In this document: positions 8,108-17,241 of the stretch, one piece after another
Numbering within the stretch: the stretch's first letter is position 1
Layout of the letters: each line of letters opens with the position of its first letter
Assembly (NCBI GenBank): GCA_963779845.1
Contig: CAVZZV010000001.1
Location: 930,001 to 994,000, forward strand
From: CAVZZV01 sp963779845
GTDB lineage: Bacteria > Bacteroidota > Bacteroidia > Bacteroidales > GCA-2748055
Length of the DNA: 64,000 bases
Direction: 5' to 3'
Position numbers and translations under genes: made by a program
The notes under the pieces: generated by a model
The model's input: only the letters and a program-made list of their open reading frames with translations
Told to the model about the DNA's origin: nothing
The model's database searches: none

Positions 8108-9928
8108 CTATTTATCTATTCTATCAATAAGGATAAAATCATATTCCCTGAGTATTTTTTTGAAGGGTGCAACATAGGACAAATTCTCATCATACGATTT
8201 ATTTCCTTTTTTATCCCAAACAACTACGTGTATTTCCGAACCATCTTCCAATCCCGGGATTTTCATTTCAAGTTCAGTGGTTTCAATGGCTATGAATGCG
8301 GTTACATTTTTACCCGATATGCCCCAGACATTGGATGAGGGCATAACCCCGGCTCCTGAAAGGAGTTCCGAAATAGGATAGGCCATTTCCCAGTTTAACG
8401 CATTAGGTGTTACAACATATTTTTCATTCAATCCTGTTATAAAAGGCCCTCGGCCATATGTTTCGTTCGGGGTACAATAATTATTACCCTTTATTGCCGA
8501 AGTTGGGATAACGGTACCTGCCCGCAGGTCTATACCCCTTTGTACATCTGATCCGGTTACCCTGAGATAGGAACCTTTATAATATCCAGTATAGGGAAGG
8601 TCTTCAACCTGACTTGGGGGGAGGGATACGTCCATAGGATTCTCATTTCCTCTACCATAACTAAAAGGTTTAGTTCCATCAATACCGCATTTGGAAAGGA
8701 CAGTTTTCCAACTATTATCCAGATTGTTCCCACTTGGGATACTGCTTCCAGCCTGTAGAAATACAGGTTTCCCGGTACTAAACAGACTTACAACTTCAGC
8801 TGGGAGTACATCGTCATTTCCTCCTGATGTATAAATCCAATAAGCATCAGCGGGGATCACCTTATCGCTGACAACCACATTAAAGCCGGCATTCATCGCC
8901 CCCGAAGTAATGGCGTCACCCGAATTAAATAACCTGTTCCAACCCTCATCGCCCCTATCACTACCCGAATAGTCCTTACCTTTTTTTAGAAGAACCACAA
9001 TATTGAACACGGGTCGGTCTTTCTCCTGCTTTTGAACATATTCATTAATCCATTTCCTGGAAGCAATAGGATCAAATAGGTCCATTCCACCAAAAATGAT
9101 GAAATTATCAAGTCTGAATTGAAGAGCCCTAATCATGCATAAATAGGAAACAACCGAAGGGGAATAGTCAGAAGCTATACCCCAATTTCGATTCAGGGGT
9201 GAAATAAGCGATGTGGGCTTATTCCAATATTTTGCCCAGCCATAACCTAATGAACCATGTTGTGTAAGCGTGGCAATGTTATAAATCTTATCCCTTTTAA
9301 GGTAGTAATTATAAATATCAATAATGGCTGTTTCAGGCCATAGTGATGCAAAATTTGCTTCCCGGAGTAACATGGGATCTGTTCCTGAAATATAGTCCAC
9401 TCCTTTACTTTTTAACTCACGGGCAAGGGAAACAAAAACATCCGCGTTTACCTCAAAACATTCTTCAAATACGGCATCAGCTCCGGCGGCAGCAAGATCG
9501 TCTGCCACCCTGGCAATATTTTGAGGTGTCCACTGATTTTCTTCCCAATGGTATGGATTAACCCCCTCCATGTTTACCATAACTTTTACTCCTTGTTTAT
9601 GTGCCGCGGACACTAATGGGGAAAGGCCATCTTTGGAGAATTCAGCCCAGGATTGTTTTTCGAGAAATGGCGAATTATAAAAATAGTTCATTTTATCCCC
9701 ATCACGGCTGGCGCCCCAATACAACACACCCTGCCATCCATTTTTAATTACTTGGTTTATAACATCGCTTGCCTGCTTTGAATTTTCAGATGATTTATGG
9801 CTATAGACTCCCTCAACCCAATAGGTTGGATTGTACGAATCAGTCATATTATTTGATTTTTGCGCAGCAAGAAAAAAGGTGCTTAGAATTGTAAAAAAAA
9901 CAATGAGGAAATATTTGATAGTTTTCAT
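8108..9928 (-). CDS. Secreted TIM-barrel protein, putative glycoside hydrolase, family not recognised
   Basis: A 606-residue protein with a clear signal peptide (MKTIKYFLIVFFTILSTFFLAAQ). The first about 330 residues read like a glycosidase barrel: ASDVINQVIKNGWQGVLYWG, then VKVMVNMEGVNPYHWEE, then ADAVFEECFEVN (acidic residues at a strand end). Residues about 345-450 look like a beta-trefoil or glutamine-amidotransferase-like Rossmann domain, with AEVVSLFSTGKPVFLQAGSS. The C-terminal 100 residues are beta-rich, ending with VVVWDKKGNKSYDENLSYV. This order resembles barrel-plus-amidotransferase-like glycosidases, but I do not recognise a CAZy family. It is codirectional with the NHL protein gene upstream and the PhoX-like gene downstream. 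Confidence 0.72.
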   Translation of the reverse strand: MKTIKYFLIVFFTILSTFFLAAQKSNNMTDSYNPTYWVEGVYSHKSSENSKQASDVINQVIKNGWQGVLYWGASRDGDKMNYFYNSPFLEKQSWAEFSKDGLSPLVSAAHKQGVKVMVNMEGVNPYHWEENQWTPQNIARVADDLAAAGADAVFEECFEVNADVFVSLARELKSKGVDYISGTDPMLLREANFASLWPETAIIDIYNYYLKRDKIYNIATLTQHGSLGYGWAKYWNKPTSLISPLNRNWGIASDYSPSVVSYLCMIRALQFRLDNFIIFGGMDLFDPIASRKWINEYVQKQEKDRPVFNIVVLLKKGKDYSGSDRGDEGWNRLFNSGDAITSGAMNAGFNVVVSDKVIPADAYWIYTSGGNDDVLPAEVVSLFSTGKPVFLQAGSSIPSGNNLDNSWKTVLSKCGIDGTKPFSYGRGNENPMDVSLPPSQVEDLPYTGYYKGSYLRVTGSDVQRGIDLRAGTVIPTSAIKGNNYCTPNETYGRGPFITGLNEKYVVTPNALNWEMAYPISELLSGAGVMPSSNVWGISGKNVTAFIAIETTELEMKIPGLEDGSEIHVVVWDKKGNKSYDENLSYVAPFKKILREYDFILIDRIDK

Positions 9929-9983
9929 AAGTTAGTTATTATTATCTTATTATTATATAAAGAAATACTGAAGTTTCTAAAAT

Positions 9984-10949
9984 TTAATAGCTCGTAAATT
10001 GCTGAATGCAATGGGCGTAATGATCGACAACAAAAATATCTCCCTCCTTATTCGTGGCAATCCCCATTGGAAAATGTTTACTATCATCAGGCACCCCGGG
10101 TGTGACCCATGAACTTAGAAAGTCCCCCTCAACCGAGAATTTTTGAATTCTGAAATTATATCTGTCACAGATGAATATTTCCCCCTCCTTATTTACAGTG
10201 ATACCTCGGGGTTCGCTAAATTGTGCGGGTTTAACCTTTTCACCCTCTCCAAAGTTTCCGAAACGCCTTAACAATTTACCTTCCTTTGAAAAAACGGATA
10301 TGCGGTGGTTTTGTCTGTCAGAAAGTAAGATATTTCCATTTTTATCCAATGCAATTTCATGGGGCATATATAATTTTATGCCAATTTCCTCCTGAGAGCC
10401 CCATGATGAAATAAAATTAAGTTGGGAATTGAAACTTTGAATTCTGTAATTAAATGCATCTAATACATATATTATGTTATTTTTATCAATAGCTATTCCA
10501 TAGGGATACTTAAATTCTCCATTAGCGGTCCCGTAGGTTCCTGTTGATGCAATAAAACCTCCGTTAGAATTAAATTTTTGCAAACGATGGTTATTCATAT
10601 CGGTTATATATACATTGTCCTCATCATCTATTGCAATACCGTAGGGATAAGTAAATTCACCCTCGCCGCTTCCATAATGCCCCCACATCAGGATAAAATT
10701 CCCATGCTTATCAAATTTTTGAATACGATGATTGTGTTGGTCAACCAGGAATATATTAGAATGGTGGTCGACTGCTGTCATGGTAGGGTATTTAAACTGT
10801 CCAGGCCCGTCACCAAATTCTCCCCATTGTTTTACCATGGAAACCTGCGCAATCGATGATAGAGGAAAAAAGAGGGCCGTTGCGAAGAATACTTTTGTTA
10901 CAAAAAAAGAAATTCTCCGCAATCCTTGATTTTTGATGGGTAGTTCCAT
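9984..10949 (-). CDS. Secreted six-bladed NHL-repeat beta-propeller
   Basis: A 321-residue protein. After a signal peptide (about residues 1-34, ending SSIAQ) come six NHL repeats of about 46 residues, each with a G-x-F-x-x-P-x-G-I-A-x-D core and a NHRIQKF-type end. Examples are DQHNHRIQKFDKHGNFILMWG and DMNNHRLQKFNSNGGFIAS. Together they fill a complete propeller. NHL propellers bind ligands or, less often, act as lyases/hydrolases; no catalytic set is evident. It lies between the 606-residue barrel protein gene and the secreted PIG-L gene (4-bp gap upstream), so it is almost certainly cotranscribed with the latter and may be a binding subunit of the same pathway. Confidence 0.87.
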   Translation of the reverse strand: MELPIKNQGLRRISFFVTKVFFATALFFPLSSIAQVSMVKQWGEFGDGPGQFKYPTMTAVDHHSNIFLVDQHNHRIQKFDKHGNFILMWGHYGSGEGEFTYPYGIAIDDEDNVYITDMNNHRLQKFNSNGGFIASTGTYGTANGEFKYPYGIAIDKNNIIYVLDAFNYRIQSFNSQLNFISSWGSQEEIGIKLYMPHEIALDKNGNILLSDRQNHRISVFSKEGKLLRRFGNFGEGEKVKPAQFSEPRGITVNKEGEIFICDRYNFRIQKFSVEGDFLSSWVTPGVPDDSKHFPMGIATNKEGDIFVVDHYAHCIQQFTSY

Positions 10950-10952
10950 GCC

Positions 10953-11843
10953 TTATTTATTTTTTTGGGTGTCAATAACGGTTATAAATTCTTCAATCAC
11001 TTCTTTAGGTTGGGTGAGATTACCCATAACATAATCTCTTCCAAACCCTCCATTTTGACTAATATGTTTATTCAAAGCTTCATACTTGGTGTGTAAATAA
11101 TCTTCCACTTCAATATGAATATCCGGTTCACCCCGGTTCGATTTCCAATCTGCATCCTTTAGCAACCAACCATTAACATCCATCCACAATTTGCCGACAG
11201 GTACTCCCTCTTTAATTGCTTTTTCAAAAGCAAGATACATTAAATATGCACCGTTGCCATGGTCATGCTTTTCGCCTCCAAGGGTGTGGGTTATTACAAT
11301 TTCGGGTTGGTATTTCTTTAATAATTCATATACTACATTAACATCCTTACTATTACGGGTTGCAATACTTACAACAGGTCTGCCGGGTGGATCGTAAAGA
11401 AAAAATTCTTCCGAACCGAGAGGACATTCTTTTCGACCCTGCCAAAACCAGGATTCCCTATAGGAAAGAAATACCGGAATAGCTCCATAAACAGCAGCTG
11501 CCTGCCTGGCTTCTTCCTCACGAATTTGAATGGTCTCAAGACCCCCTACGGGGAAATGCTTATCCGTTTTTACAAGAGTAAAGTCGGGACCTTTATCATA
11601 ATATGGGGTTCGCTCCAAATTACATCCCGCTGTATTATTCGTTATGCATACATATATTCCCTCATATCCCATATCGATATATTTTGCAAATGTACCCCCA
11701 GCTATTTCATCGACATCGTCTGCATGTGCACCAAAAACCATAATACATTTCCGCGGTTTTTCAGTACTTTGGCTGAATATAAAGCCGGAAGAAAATAAAA
11801 GAAAAATTATGGATAGAACGAAATACTTTTTGTTTAAAAACAT
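10953..11843 (-). CDS. Secreted PIG-L family deacetylase
   Basis: A 296-residue LmbE/PIG-L zinc deacetylase with an N-terminal signal peptide (hydrophobic residues 8-24, FSQS cleavage region). It is therefore extracytoplasmic, unlike the copy at 1-748. The zinc motif reads FGAHADDVDE (residues 37-46), with Ala where most relatives have Pro (AHPDD). The downstream histidine motif is KHDHGNGA (about residues 199-206). IREEEARQAAAVYGA matches the family's conserved helix. It is 4 bp upstream of the NHL gene and 15 bp downstream of a metallophosphoesterase gene, so it is an operon member. Likely role: deacetylation of a secreted N-acetyl-sugar substrate; the target is inferred only. Confidence 0.87.
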   Translation of the reverse strand: MFLNKKYFVLSIIFLLFSSGFIFSQSTEKPRKCIMVFGAHADDVDEIAGGTFAKYIDMGYEGIYVCITNNTAGCNLERTPYYDKGPDFTLVKTDKHFPVGGLETIQIREEEARQAAAVYGAIPVFLSYRESWFWQGRKECPLGSEEFFLYDPPGRPVVSIATRNSKDVNVVYELLKKYQPEIVITHTLGGEKHDHGNGAYLMYLAFEKAIKEGVPVGKLWMDVNGWLLKDADWKSNRGEPDIHIEVEDYLHTKYEALNKHISQNGGFGRDYVMGNLTQPKEVIEEFITVIDTQKNK

Positions 11844-11858
11844 AGCTTTAATTTTTTC

Positions 11859-13142
11859 TTATTTAGATTTAATAGTAAATGAATCAAGCACTGTTCCAGG
11901 CTCATCACAAACATCATCTTCCAGAATTAGGTAATCAGGGTCTCCACTTTTCATGCTGCCCACCGAGCAAAGAAGTTTTCCATTGATTTCATCTTCATTA
12001 AAATCCAAAACCAATACCCCATAATGGATTACACGATATGCACAATATACAGGCACTTCTGTACTTGCCCATCCTTCATGATAATATGATCCTGTTGTGC
12101 TATTTACAATATGCGTCAGTCCTTTATTCGTAAGGTATCTCTCATATTGATGCTGGTGACCACTTAGATCTAACACGTATTTTGGATATATAGAACTGAA
12201 ATTTTCAAGAATTTTACGTATCCTTAAGTCTCCGGGGTCTCTCCGATGAGTACTGGCATAGGCAGATCTATGTCCATAAGTAACGATGAATTTAATTTTT
12301 GGATTTTTTTGGGCATCCGCAAAAACATTGCTTACCTGATCATCCCATTCCTTCCATGAATTTGAAGAATATGGCTCAGGGAAACTAATAAATCTGGTAT
12401 TTCCATAATCAAACCATCCCCAGTCTTCACCACAACAACTAATTTCCGGAGCATCGGAAATTGTCCCAGGATTAGGAATATCAAATCGTCCCTTTAATGT
12501 ACGAAGATCATCAATGGTATCATACTCCCAGTCATGATTCCCCCAGGCGGGCATCCAGGCTACATCCTGAGACCAGAGCATGGCATCGTGAAATCGGGAA
12601 CCAACCTGTTTTTGACCATCAGGTCCAGCTCCCGTAATATCCCCGGTAGCCAATACAAGGTCGGGTTTCAGACTGGCAATTTGATAAAACATTACAATAC
12701 TCTCTGTTGATCTTTCATGTGCGTCGCTCATTGTACAAACACGAAATCCAGCCTTTCCCGGAATTGGCGGGGTTTCAAAATGATGAATCTTACCTGTCTT
12801 ACCGATTTTATAATAATAGGTTTGGTCTACTTTCAAATTTGTTAGTTTGGCTTCCCAAAAAGGTCGCTTTTCTAAAGAACGCCATGGTGAAGTAACAGGT
12901 AGAATTTCAGATTTTTGAGCTGTCACTTCTGTGCTTAAATCGGAAGGGATTAACCCGTAATATATTTTGTTTGTATTTCCCATCCAGTTAAAAGTCACAG
13001 CGGTATTACTCTTTATACTAAAATGTATCTGATCTGCTATTTCAAGAAAAGAGGGTTTAGAATCCTGTGAAAATCCTGATAGGGTAAGAAGAAAAAGCAA
13101 TAAAATTGAAAAGCATATTCTGCGTTCCGCTAAAATTTTCAT
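11859..13142 (-). CDS. Purple-acid-phosphatase-like secreted metallophosphoesterase
   Basis: A 427-residue protein. A signal peptide (residues 1-25) is followed by an N-terminal fibronectin-like purple acid phosphatase domain (about 35-125) and a calcineurin-like catalytic domain (about 130-385). All the metal motifs are present: SDAH (D140, H142), ATGDIT (G167-D168), WGNHD (G201 to D204), TYGHRS and SGHQHQYER. The family hydrolyses phosphomonoesters or diesters with a binuclear metal centre. It lies 15 bp upstream of the secreted PIG-L gene and is probably the first gene of the operon that runs down to the GH123-like gene. The 270-bp AT-rich region upstream would hold its promoter. Confidence 0.88.
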   Translation of the reverse strand: MKILAERRICFSILLLFLLTLSGFSQDSKPSFLEIADQIHFSIKSNTAVTFNWMGNTNKIYYGLIPSDLSTEVTAQKSEILPVTSPWRSLEKRPFWEAKLTNLKVDQTYYYKIGKTGKIHHFETPPIPGKAGFRVCTMSDAHERSTESIVMFYQIASLKPDLVLATGDITGAGPDGQKQVGSRFHDAMLWSQDVAWMPAWGNHDWEYDTIDDLRTLKGRFDIPNPGTISDAPEISCCGEDWGWFDYGNTRFISFPEPYSSNSWKEWDDQVSNVFADAQKNPKIKFIVTYGHRSAYASTHRRDPGDLRIRKILENFSSIYPKYVLDLSGHQHQYERYLTNKGLTHIVNSTTGSYYHEGWASTEVPVYCAYRVIHYGVLVLDFNEDEINGKLLCSVGSMKSGDPDYLILEDDVCDEPGTVLDSFTIKSK

Positions 13143-13412
13143 TATTCTTAATTTTAAATTAAATAAATTCCAAATTCAATAAGAGATAAATATAAAAGAA
13201 TAAACTATAGTATGGTAGTACAATTCTTTGCAATATTTATATTTAAATTATAAAAATAGCAAAATATAGATGTTATATTTTTAATATTACAAATTTAAGT
13301 ATTAAATACAATAGATTTAGTCACCAGATGGAAATCAAAACCTATTCCAAAGGAAGCAAACCTTTGGGTGCAAAACGCCTGGGGGGTGAGGGAAGAATTA
13401 AAATATAAAGAA
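13143..13412. other. AT-rich gap upstream of the purple-acid-phosphatase-like gene
   Basis: A 270-bp gap, strongly AT-rich over 13143-13320. On the minus strand a TAAATTTG-like -7 element occurs around 13290, but without a well-placed -33 element. Short stretches at 13322-13400 are less AT-rich and may be residue of former coding sequence; no frame is convincing. Confidence 0.3.
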
Positions 13413-14282
13413 TCAGTATCCGACATGGACATCGTCCATAAGCATGCCGTCGAGCAATAAGTTAATTACCCTTGGAGGCTCTTCACCACTAAGTGTTACA
13501 AGAGTTATATGATCAAATTCGCCATATTCAATCCCCCTCATATCGCTACCACCACCGGTTGTCCCTAATGCATAATGATTGTTCCCCTCCTTGATGGTTT
13601 TTGAATACGTGTGATGATGGCCTGAAAATAAAGTATAATTTCTTCCTTTCAATGCTGATTCAATAGCTGCATACCCACCCATCTTTCCATCTTCCCATTG
13701 CCAAACAGGAATATGCATAAAAACAAAGGTCCATCTTACATCGGAATTCTTGGCAATTACATCTTTAAAGTAGCTAATTTGTTCGGCATTTATCCCTGTG
13801 GATCCACCATCTTGTGTATTTAGACATAAGAAAAGTGCATTGTTATGAACAAATGAATAATAGGTAGTGGTGAATCTTCTTTTCCATTCTTTTTCCATCC
13901 ATGAATTACCAATATCATGATTCCCAGGAACATAGAAAAATGGCATGGTAAGTCTATTTACATTGGCATTAAATTCATTCCATTCCTTTTCAAGAATAAG
14001 GGAATCAAAGGTTGCACCCGAAATAAGATCGCCTACTGACATGACGAACTGTGGTTGAAGTAATTCAATTTTTTTAACGGCATCCTCGAAGACTCCTGGT
14101 CTATATCCTCCCCATAAATCTGAAATTACAGCAAATTGTAATTTATCGGGCCGATCGTTAAAAGGAAGGCTGGTAGATGGGAGAGTTGGCTGGGCAAAGG
14201 CATTCCCAATAAAGACTATACTAAGCAGAAAGATAAATATTACTAATCGGGAATTATTGGTTTTATAACTTTTATATTTCAT
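13413..14282 (-). CDS. Secreted metallophosphoesterase with altered first metal motif
   Basis: A 289-residue calcineurin-like phosphoesterase with a signal peptide (hydrophobic residues 13-30, AFAQ). Metal motifs: SVGDL (G84-D85), VPGNHD (G120 to D123), FMHIPVW and SGHHHTYS are intact. However, the first motif, normally DxH, reads ISDLWGG (D55-x-W57), so the usual histidine ligand is a tryptophan. Activity may need a different metal arrangement. No auxiliary domain. It stands alone between two AT-rich gaps (13143-13412 and 14283-14695), upstream of and codirectional with the other phosphatase gene. Substrate unknown. Confidence 0.85.
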   Translation of the reverse strand: MKYKSYKTNNSRLVIFIFLLSIVFIGNAFAQPTLPSTSLPFNDRPDKLQFAVISDLWGGYRPGVFEDAVKKIELLQPQFVMSVGDLISGATFDSLILEKEWNEFNANVNRLTMPFFYVPGNHDIGNSWMEKEWKRRFTTTYYSFVHNNALFLCLNTQDGGSTGINAEQISYFKDVIAKNSDVRWTFVFMHIPVWQWEDGKMGGYAAIESALKGRNYTLFSGHHHTYSKTIKEGNNHYALGTTGGGSDMRGIEYGEFDHITLVTLSGEEPPRVINLLLDGMLMDDVHVGY

Positions 14283-14695
14283 AATATAACATTAAAAATA
14301 ATTAGTAAATTTAAAAAGAACTTGATGTATTTCTACAATAATTTCATAATTCAATGAATATCAAATTGAAGAAAAAAATATTTATAATAATAATACTTTT
14401 CAATTGATTTTTGGTGCTTAAAAATCAATTTGTCCATACAAGCTTTTTCCCAAACCAGTCCATTAATTCATGAGGCCTGGCAATGGACAAATTTATTCTC
14501 AACATGAAAAATGATGAATTAATTCAGGAACCCATATAAATATTTATCTGATGCAAGGGGGTATCTTGTCATACAGGCTTGTTCCAGTCAGCCTTGATAT
14601 TGAGGCGTACAAATTTTTATAGACTTTGATTTGAGAATATTCTTTGAGGATTTCACCATGTTTCCCTCAATAATCAATTGGATTTTTCCCGTTTA
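14283..14695. other. AT-rich intergenic region with a hairpin
   Basis: A 413-bp gap between the metallophosphoesterase gene and the APS-kinase-like gene. It has no convincing gene. A strong inverted repeat lies at 14401-14430: arms of AATTGATTTTT (14402-14412) and AAAAATCAATT (14420-14430) with a 7-base loop. It is followed on the minus strand by an AT-rich run, so it may be a terminator for the APS-kinase-like transcript. The minus strand from about 14660 to 14470 shows short broken open frames that may be gene debris. Confidence 0.4.
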
Positions 14696-15250
14696 TCAAT
14701 TTTTTTGTTTCAGGAATTCCAATAAAGAGGTTATGGAATCTTCCAAAGAAATATTTGAGGTATCCAAAACATAATCCGGGTTAATGGGTATTTCGAATGG
14801 CGCATCGATTCCGGTAAACTCTTTGATCTTTCCCTCCCTCACCTTCCGGTAAAGCCCCTTACTATCTCTCTTCTCGCAAATTTCGAGCGGCGTGCTGATA
14901 TATACTTCGATAAGAACATCTTCAGGAACAATATCCCTGACAATTTTCCGAATAGACTCTGTCGGAGTTATAAATGAACAAAGGGCAATAATCCCATTCC
15001 TATGAAGTAACATAGATACTTCTGAAGCCCGCCGGATATTTTCTTTCCGGCCCTGTTCCGTAAAATCCAAATCCCTGTTCAGGGTGCTTCGCAGATCATC
15101 CCCATCCAGCAACAATACAGTCTCCCCCCTCCTTCTTAATTCATCACGAAGCTTGCTGCCAATAGTCGTTTTCCCGGCTCCGGGCAGGCCGGTAAACCAG
15201 ATTACAGGAATTTTGTCTTTTCCGAATTTCATGAATTCTACTGAACACAA
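14696..15250 (-). CDS. cysC: Adenylylsulfate kinase-like protein (CysC family)
   Basis: A 184-residue P-loop kinase. The Walker A loop is GLPGAGKTT (residues 21-29), followed by LLLDGDDLRSTLNRDLDF, the APS-kinase signature, RKENIRRASEV and KGLYRKVREGKIKEFTGIDAPFE. The family transfers phosphate from ATP to adenylylsulfate, giving PAPS, in the cytoplasm. The catalytic-loop serine of FISP-type enzymes reads FITP (Thr95). No sulfate adenylyltransferase or PAPS reductase gene is nearby, so the role in assimilation versus sulfation cannot be told. Start could be M1 or M7 (15232). Its start is only 8 bp after the stop of the PorE-like gene, suggesting translation from the same mRNA. Confidence 0.85.
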   Translation of the reverse strand: MCSVEFMKFGKDKIPVIWFTGLPGAGKTTIGSKLRDELRRRGETVLLLDGDDLRSTLNRDLDFTEQGRKENIRRASEVSMLLHRNGIIALCSFITPTESIRKIVRDIVPEDVLIEVYISTPLEICEKRDSKGLYRKVREGKIKEFTGIDAPFEIPINPDYVLDTSNISLEDSITSLLEFLKQKN

Positions 15251-15258
15251 TAATCAAA

Positions 15259-17241
15259 TTACCTCGGGATATAATCGGTTCTCAATACCTTAAACTCTGT
15301 CCGCCTGTTCACCTGGTGCGCCTGTTCCTGGAGTTCCGGTGACAAAGTATTGATAAATTCCTCTGTAAGCACTTGCCCTGCCTTTAATCCCGGGAACGCG
15401 GCAACAATTTCCGGATCTACTACTTTTGGTACGGTCTCCCCGTATCCCACAGCCGTGAGACGGTCTGCAGCAATACCTTTGGAAATTAGATAATTAACCA
15501 CCGACTGGGCACGCTTCTGAGACAATATCATGTTGTCTTCATTGGTTCCCCTGGAATCGGTATGCGACATCAACTCTATTGTTATGTTCGGGTTATCGTT
15601 CAGGGTTTCCACAAGCCGGTCAAGAGATACCATCGATTCCGGCCGCAATTCCCAGCGGGCAAAATCGTAGAAAATGTTTTCCAGTTCGATGACCTGGTCA
15701 ACGGGAGAGAGATATATAGTGGTGTTGAAATCAGTGGATTTCTCCATTCCTTTTGTGGTTTCCCGCTCCTTACCGTTCAGGTACCTGTCTTTTGAAGCAA
15801 TAAATACATAATCTGTGTTTGGTTTGAGCATAAACCGGAATGCCCCCTCCTCGGTGGTTTCTGTTTCAATGGTAATCCCGTCGCTTCCAATAGACTTTAC
15901 AGTAGATCCCGGCAATAGCTTATCCGTTTTCTCATCCCTTACTACCCCGGTGATATTGAATTTTAAGGGTGGAAGGTAAAATGAATAAAGTTCGTCGTTG
16001 CCCCTTCCTTTGCGGGCACTGCTAAAGAATCCGCGCTCAATATCCTGTTCAAACACAATCCCAAAATCATCATCCGGAGAATTTATGGGAGCCCGGAGAT
16101 TTTCCACGGTCCATCGGCCGTTTGCTTCCTCCTTTGCTTTGTATATATCCAGTCCTCCCAGTCCTATATGGCTATCAGAGCTAAAGTACAGGGTTCCGTC
16201 ACGGTGTACGTAAGGAAACATTTCATCGCCCGGGGTATTGATCTCCTCCCCAAGATTCTCCGGTGCGCTCCAATCGTCTCCTTCATTGGACCGGGTAACT
16301 TTCCAAATATCCTTTCCCCCATAAGAACCACTCATGTCCGACACAAAATAGAGTGTGAGGTTATCAGGCCCGATGGCCGGATGTGCCACAACAATACTGT
16401 CTCCGGAAATACTCAGTTTTTCCGGCTTTGCCCAGTCAAGGCCACTACGGTGGGAGACAAAAATCTGACAACCCAACTGCTCATTTTTCCCTTTGGGACA
16501 TCGGGTGAAATACAAGGTATTAAAATCGTTCGAAACATTCGGCGTGCCATCGTCCGATGGTGAGTTGAAATCTTCACCCAGAGGCACCGGAGTACTCCAT
16601 TTGCCTTTCCGGTCCTGCCTGCTGATAAATATATCCGAAAAACTTTCCCCGGTAGCACCGCTTGTGGCATTTCCAGTGGCATCCTCCCGGGTGGATGTAA
16701 AAAGGATACTGGAATAATCGTCATCATTATAGGCAGGGCTGAAATCCCGTTCCCGGGAATTAATATAACGCATCTCTTCAATCTCGTAGGCAATCGGATT
16801 CTCAATCCATTCGACCGCCACCTGGCAGGATTGAATACCAGTCTCTCCCCGTGGATCATCGGGGACTAACTCCTTGTAACGCCTGAACTGCTCGATAGCC
16901 TCAGCATAATTTTCGTTCATCATCAACATCTCGCCATATCGAAGGAAAATGACCGGATCCTGATAATCGGCAGCAATGGCCTTCTTATACCATAATTCTG
17001 CCTTCCTGGGTTCGCGGACGATACGGTAGCTTTCCGCGATTTTAAAGACAATTTCATTTTTCCTGTCGCGATCCTTTATTTTGTTATAGGCATTCTTATA
17101 AAGGTCAATAGCTTTGTAGTATTCACCGGCCTTAAAGGTCATTTCGGCTTTGTAATCCTTATCTTTTTTGCTTTGGGAAAAAGAACTGCTTATAGAAGAG
17201 GAACCGATGAGCAGGATAAGAAGGATTCTATACATATTCAT
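15259..17241 (-). CDS. PorE-like OmpA-family protein (TPR, PD40 propeller, CRD, OmpA_C)
   Basis: A 660-residue protein with a signal peptide (residues 1-22) and four parts in order: TPR repeats (about 28-130); a PD40/WD40-like propeller (about 165-425) with repeated YFSSD and LYFVSD strands; a carboxypeptidase-regulatory-like fold (about 430-510, NITGVVRDEKTDKLLPGSTV); and a C-terminal OmpA peptidoglycan-binding domain (about 535-655) with the core HTDSRGTNEDNMILSQKRAQ. This is the domain order of PorE, a periplasmic/outer-membrane part of the type IX secretion system. Bacteroidota often have several paralogs of this layout, so a T9SS role is plausible but not certain. T9SS cargo is encoded at 35-62 kb. 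Next gene is cysC, 8 bp on. Confidence 0.8.
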   Translation of the reverse strand: MNMYRILLILLIGSSSISSSFSQSKKDKDYKAEMTFKAGEYYKAIDLYKNAYNKIKDRDRKNEIVFKIAESYRIVREPRKAELWYKKAIAADYQDPVIFLRYGEMLMMNENYAEAIEQFRRYKELVPDDPRGETGIQSCQVAVEWIENPIAYEIEEMRYINSRERDFSPAYNDDDYSSILFTSTREDATGNATSGATGESFSDIFISRQDRKGKWSTPVPLGEDFNSPSDDGTPNVSNDFNTLYFTRCPKGKNEQLGCQIFVSHRSGLDWAKPEKLSISGDSIVVAHPAIGPDNLTLYFVSDMSGSYGGKDIWKVTRSNEGDDWSAPENLGEEINTPGDEMFPYVHRDGTLYFSSDSHIGLGGLDIYKAKEEANGRWTVENLRAPINSPDDDFGIVFEQDIERGFFSSARKGRGNDELYSFYLPPLKFNITGVVRDEKTDKLLPGSTVKSIGSDGITIETETTEEGAFRFMLKPNTDYVFIASKDRYLNGKERETTKGMEKSTDFNTTIYLSPVDQVIELENIFYDFARWELRPESMVSLDRLVETLNDNPNITIELMSHTDSRGTNEDNMILSQKRAQSVVNYLISKGIAADRLTAVGYGETVPKVVDPEIVAAFPGLKAGQVLTEEFINTLSPELQEQAHQVNRRTEFKVLRTDYIPR

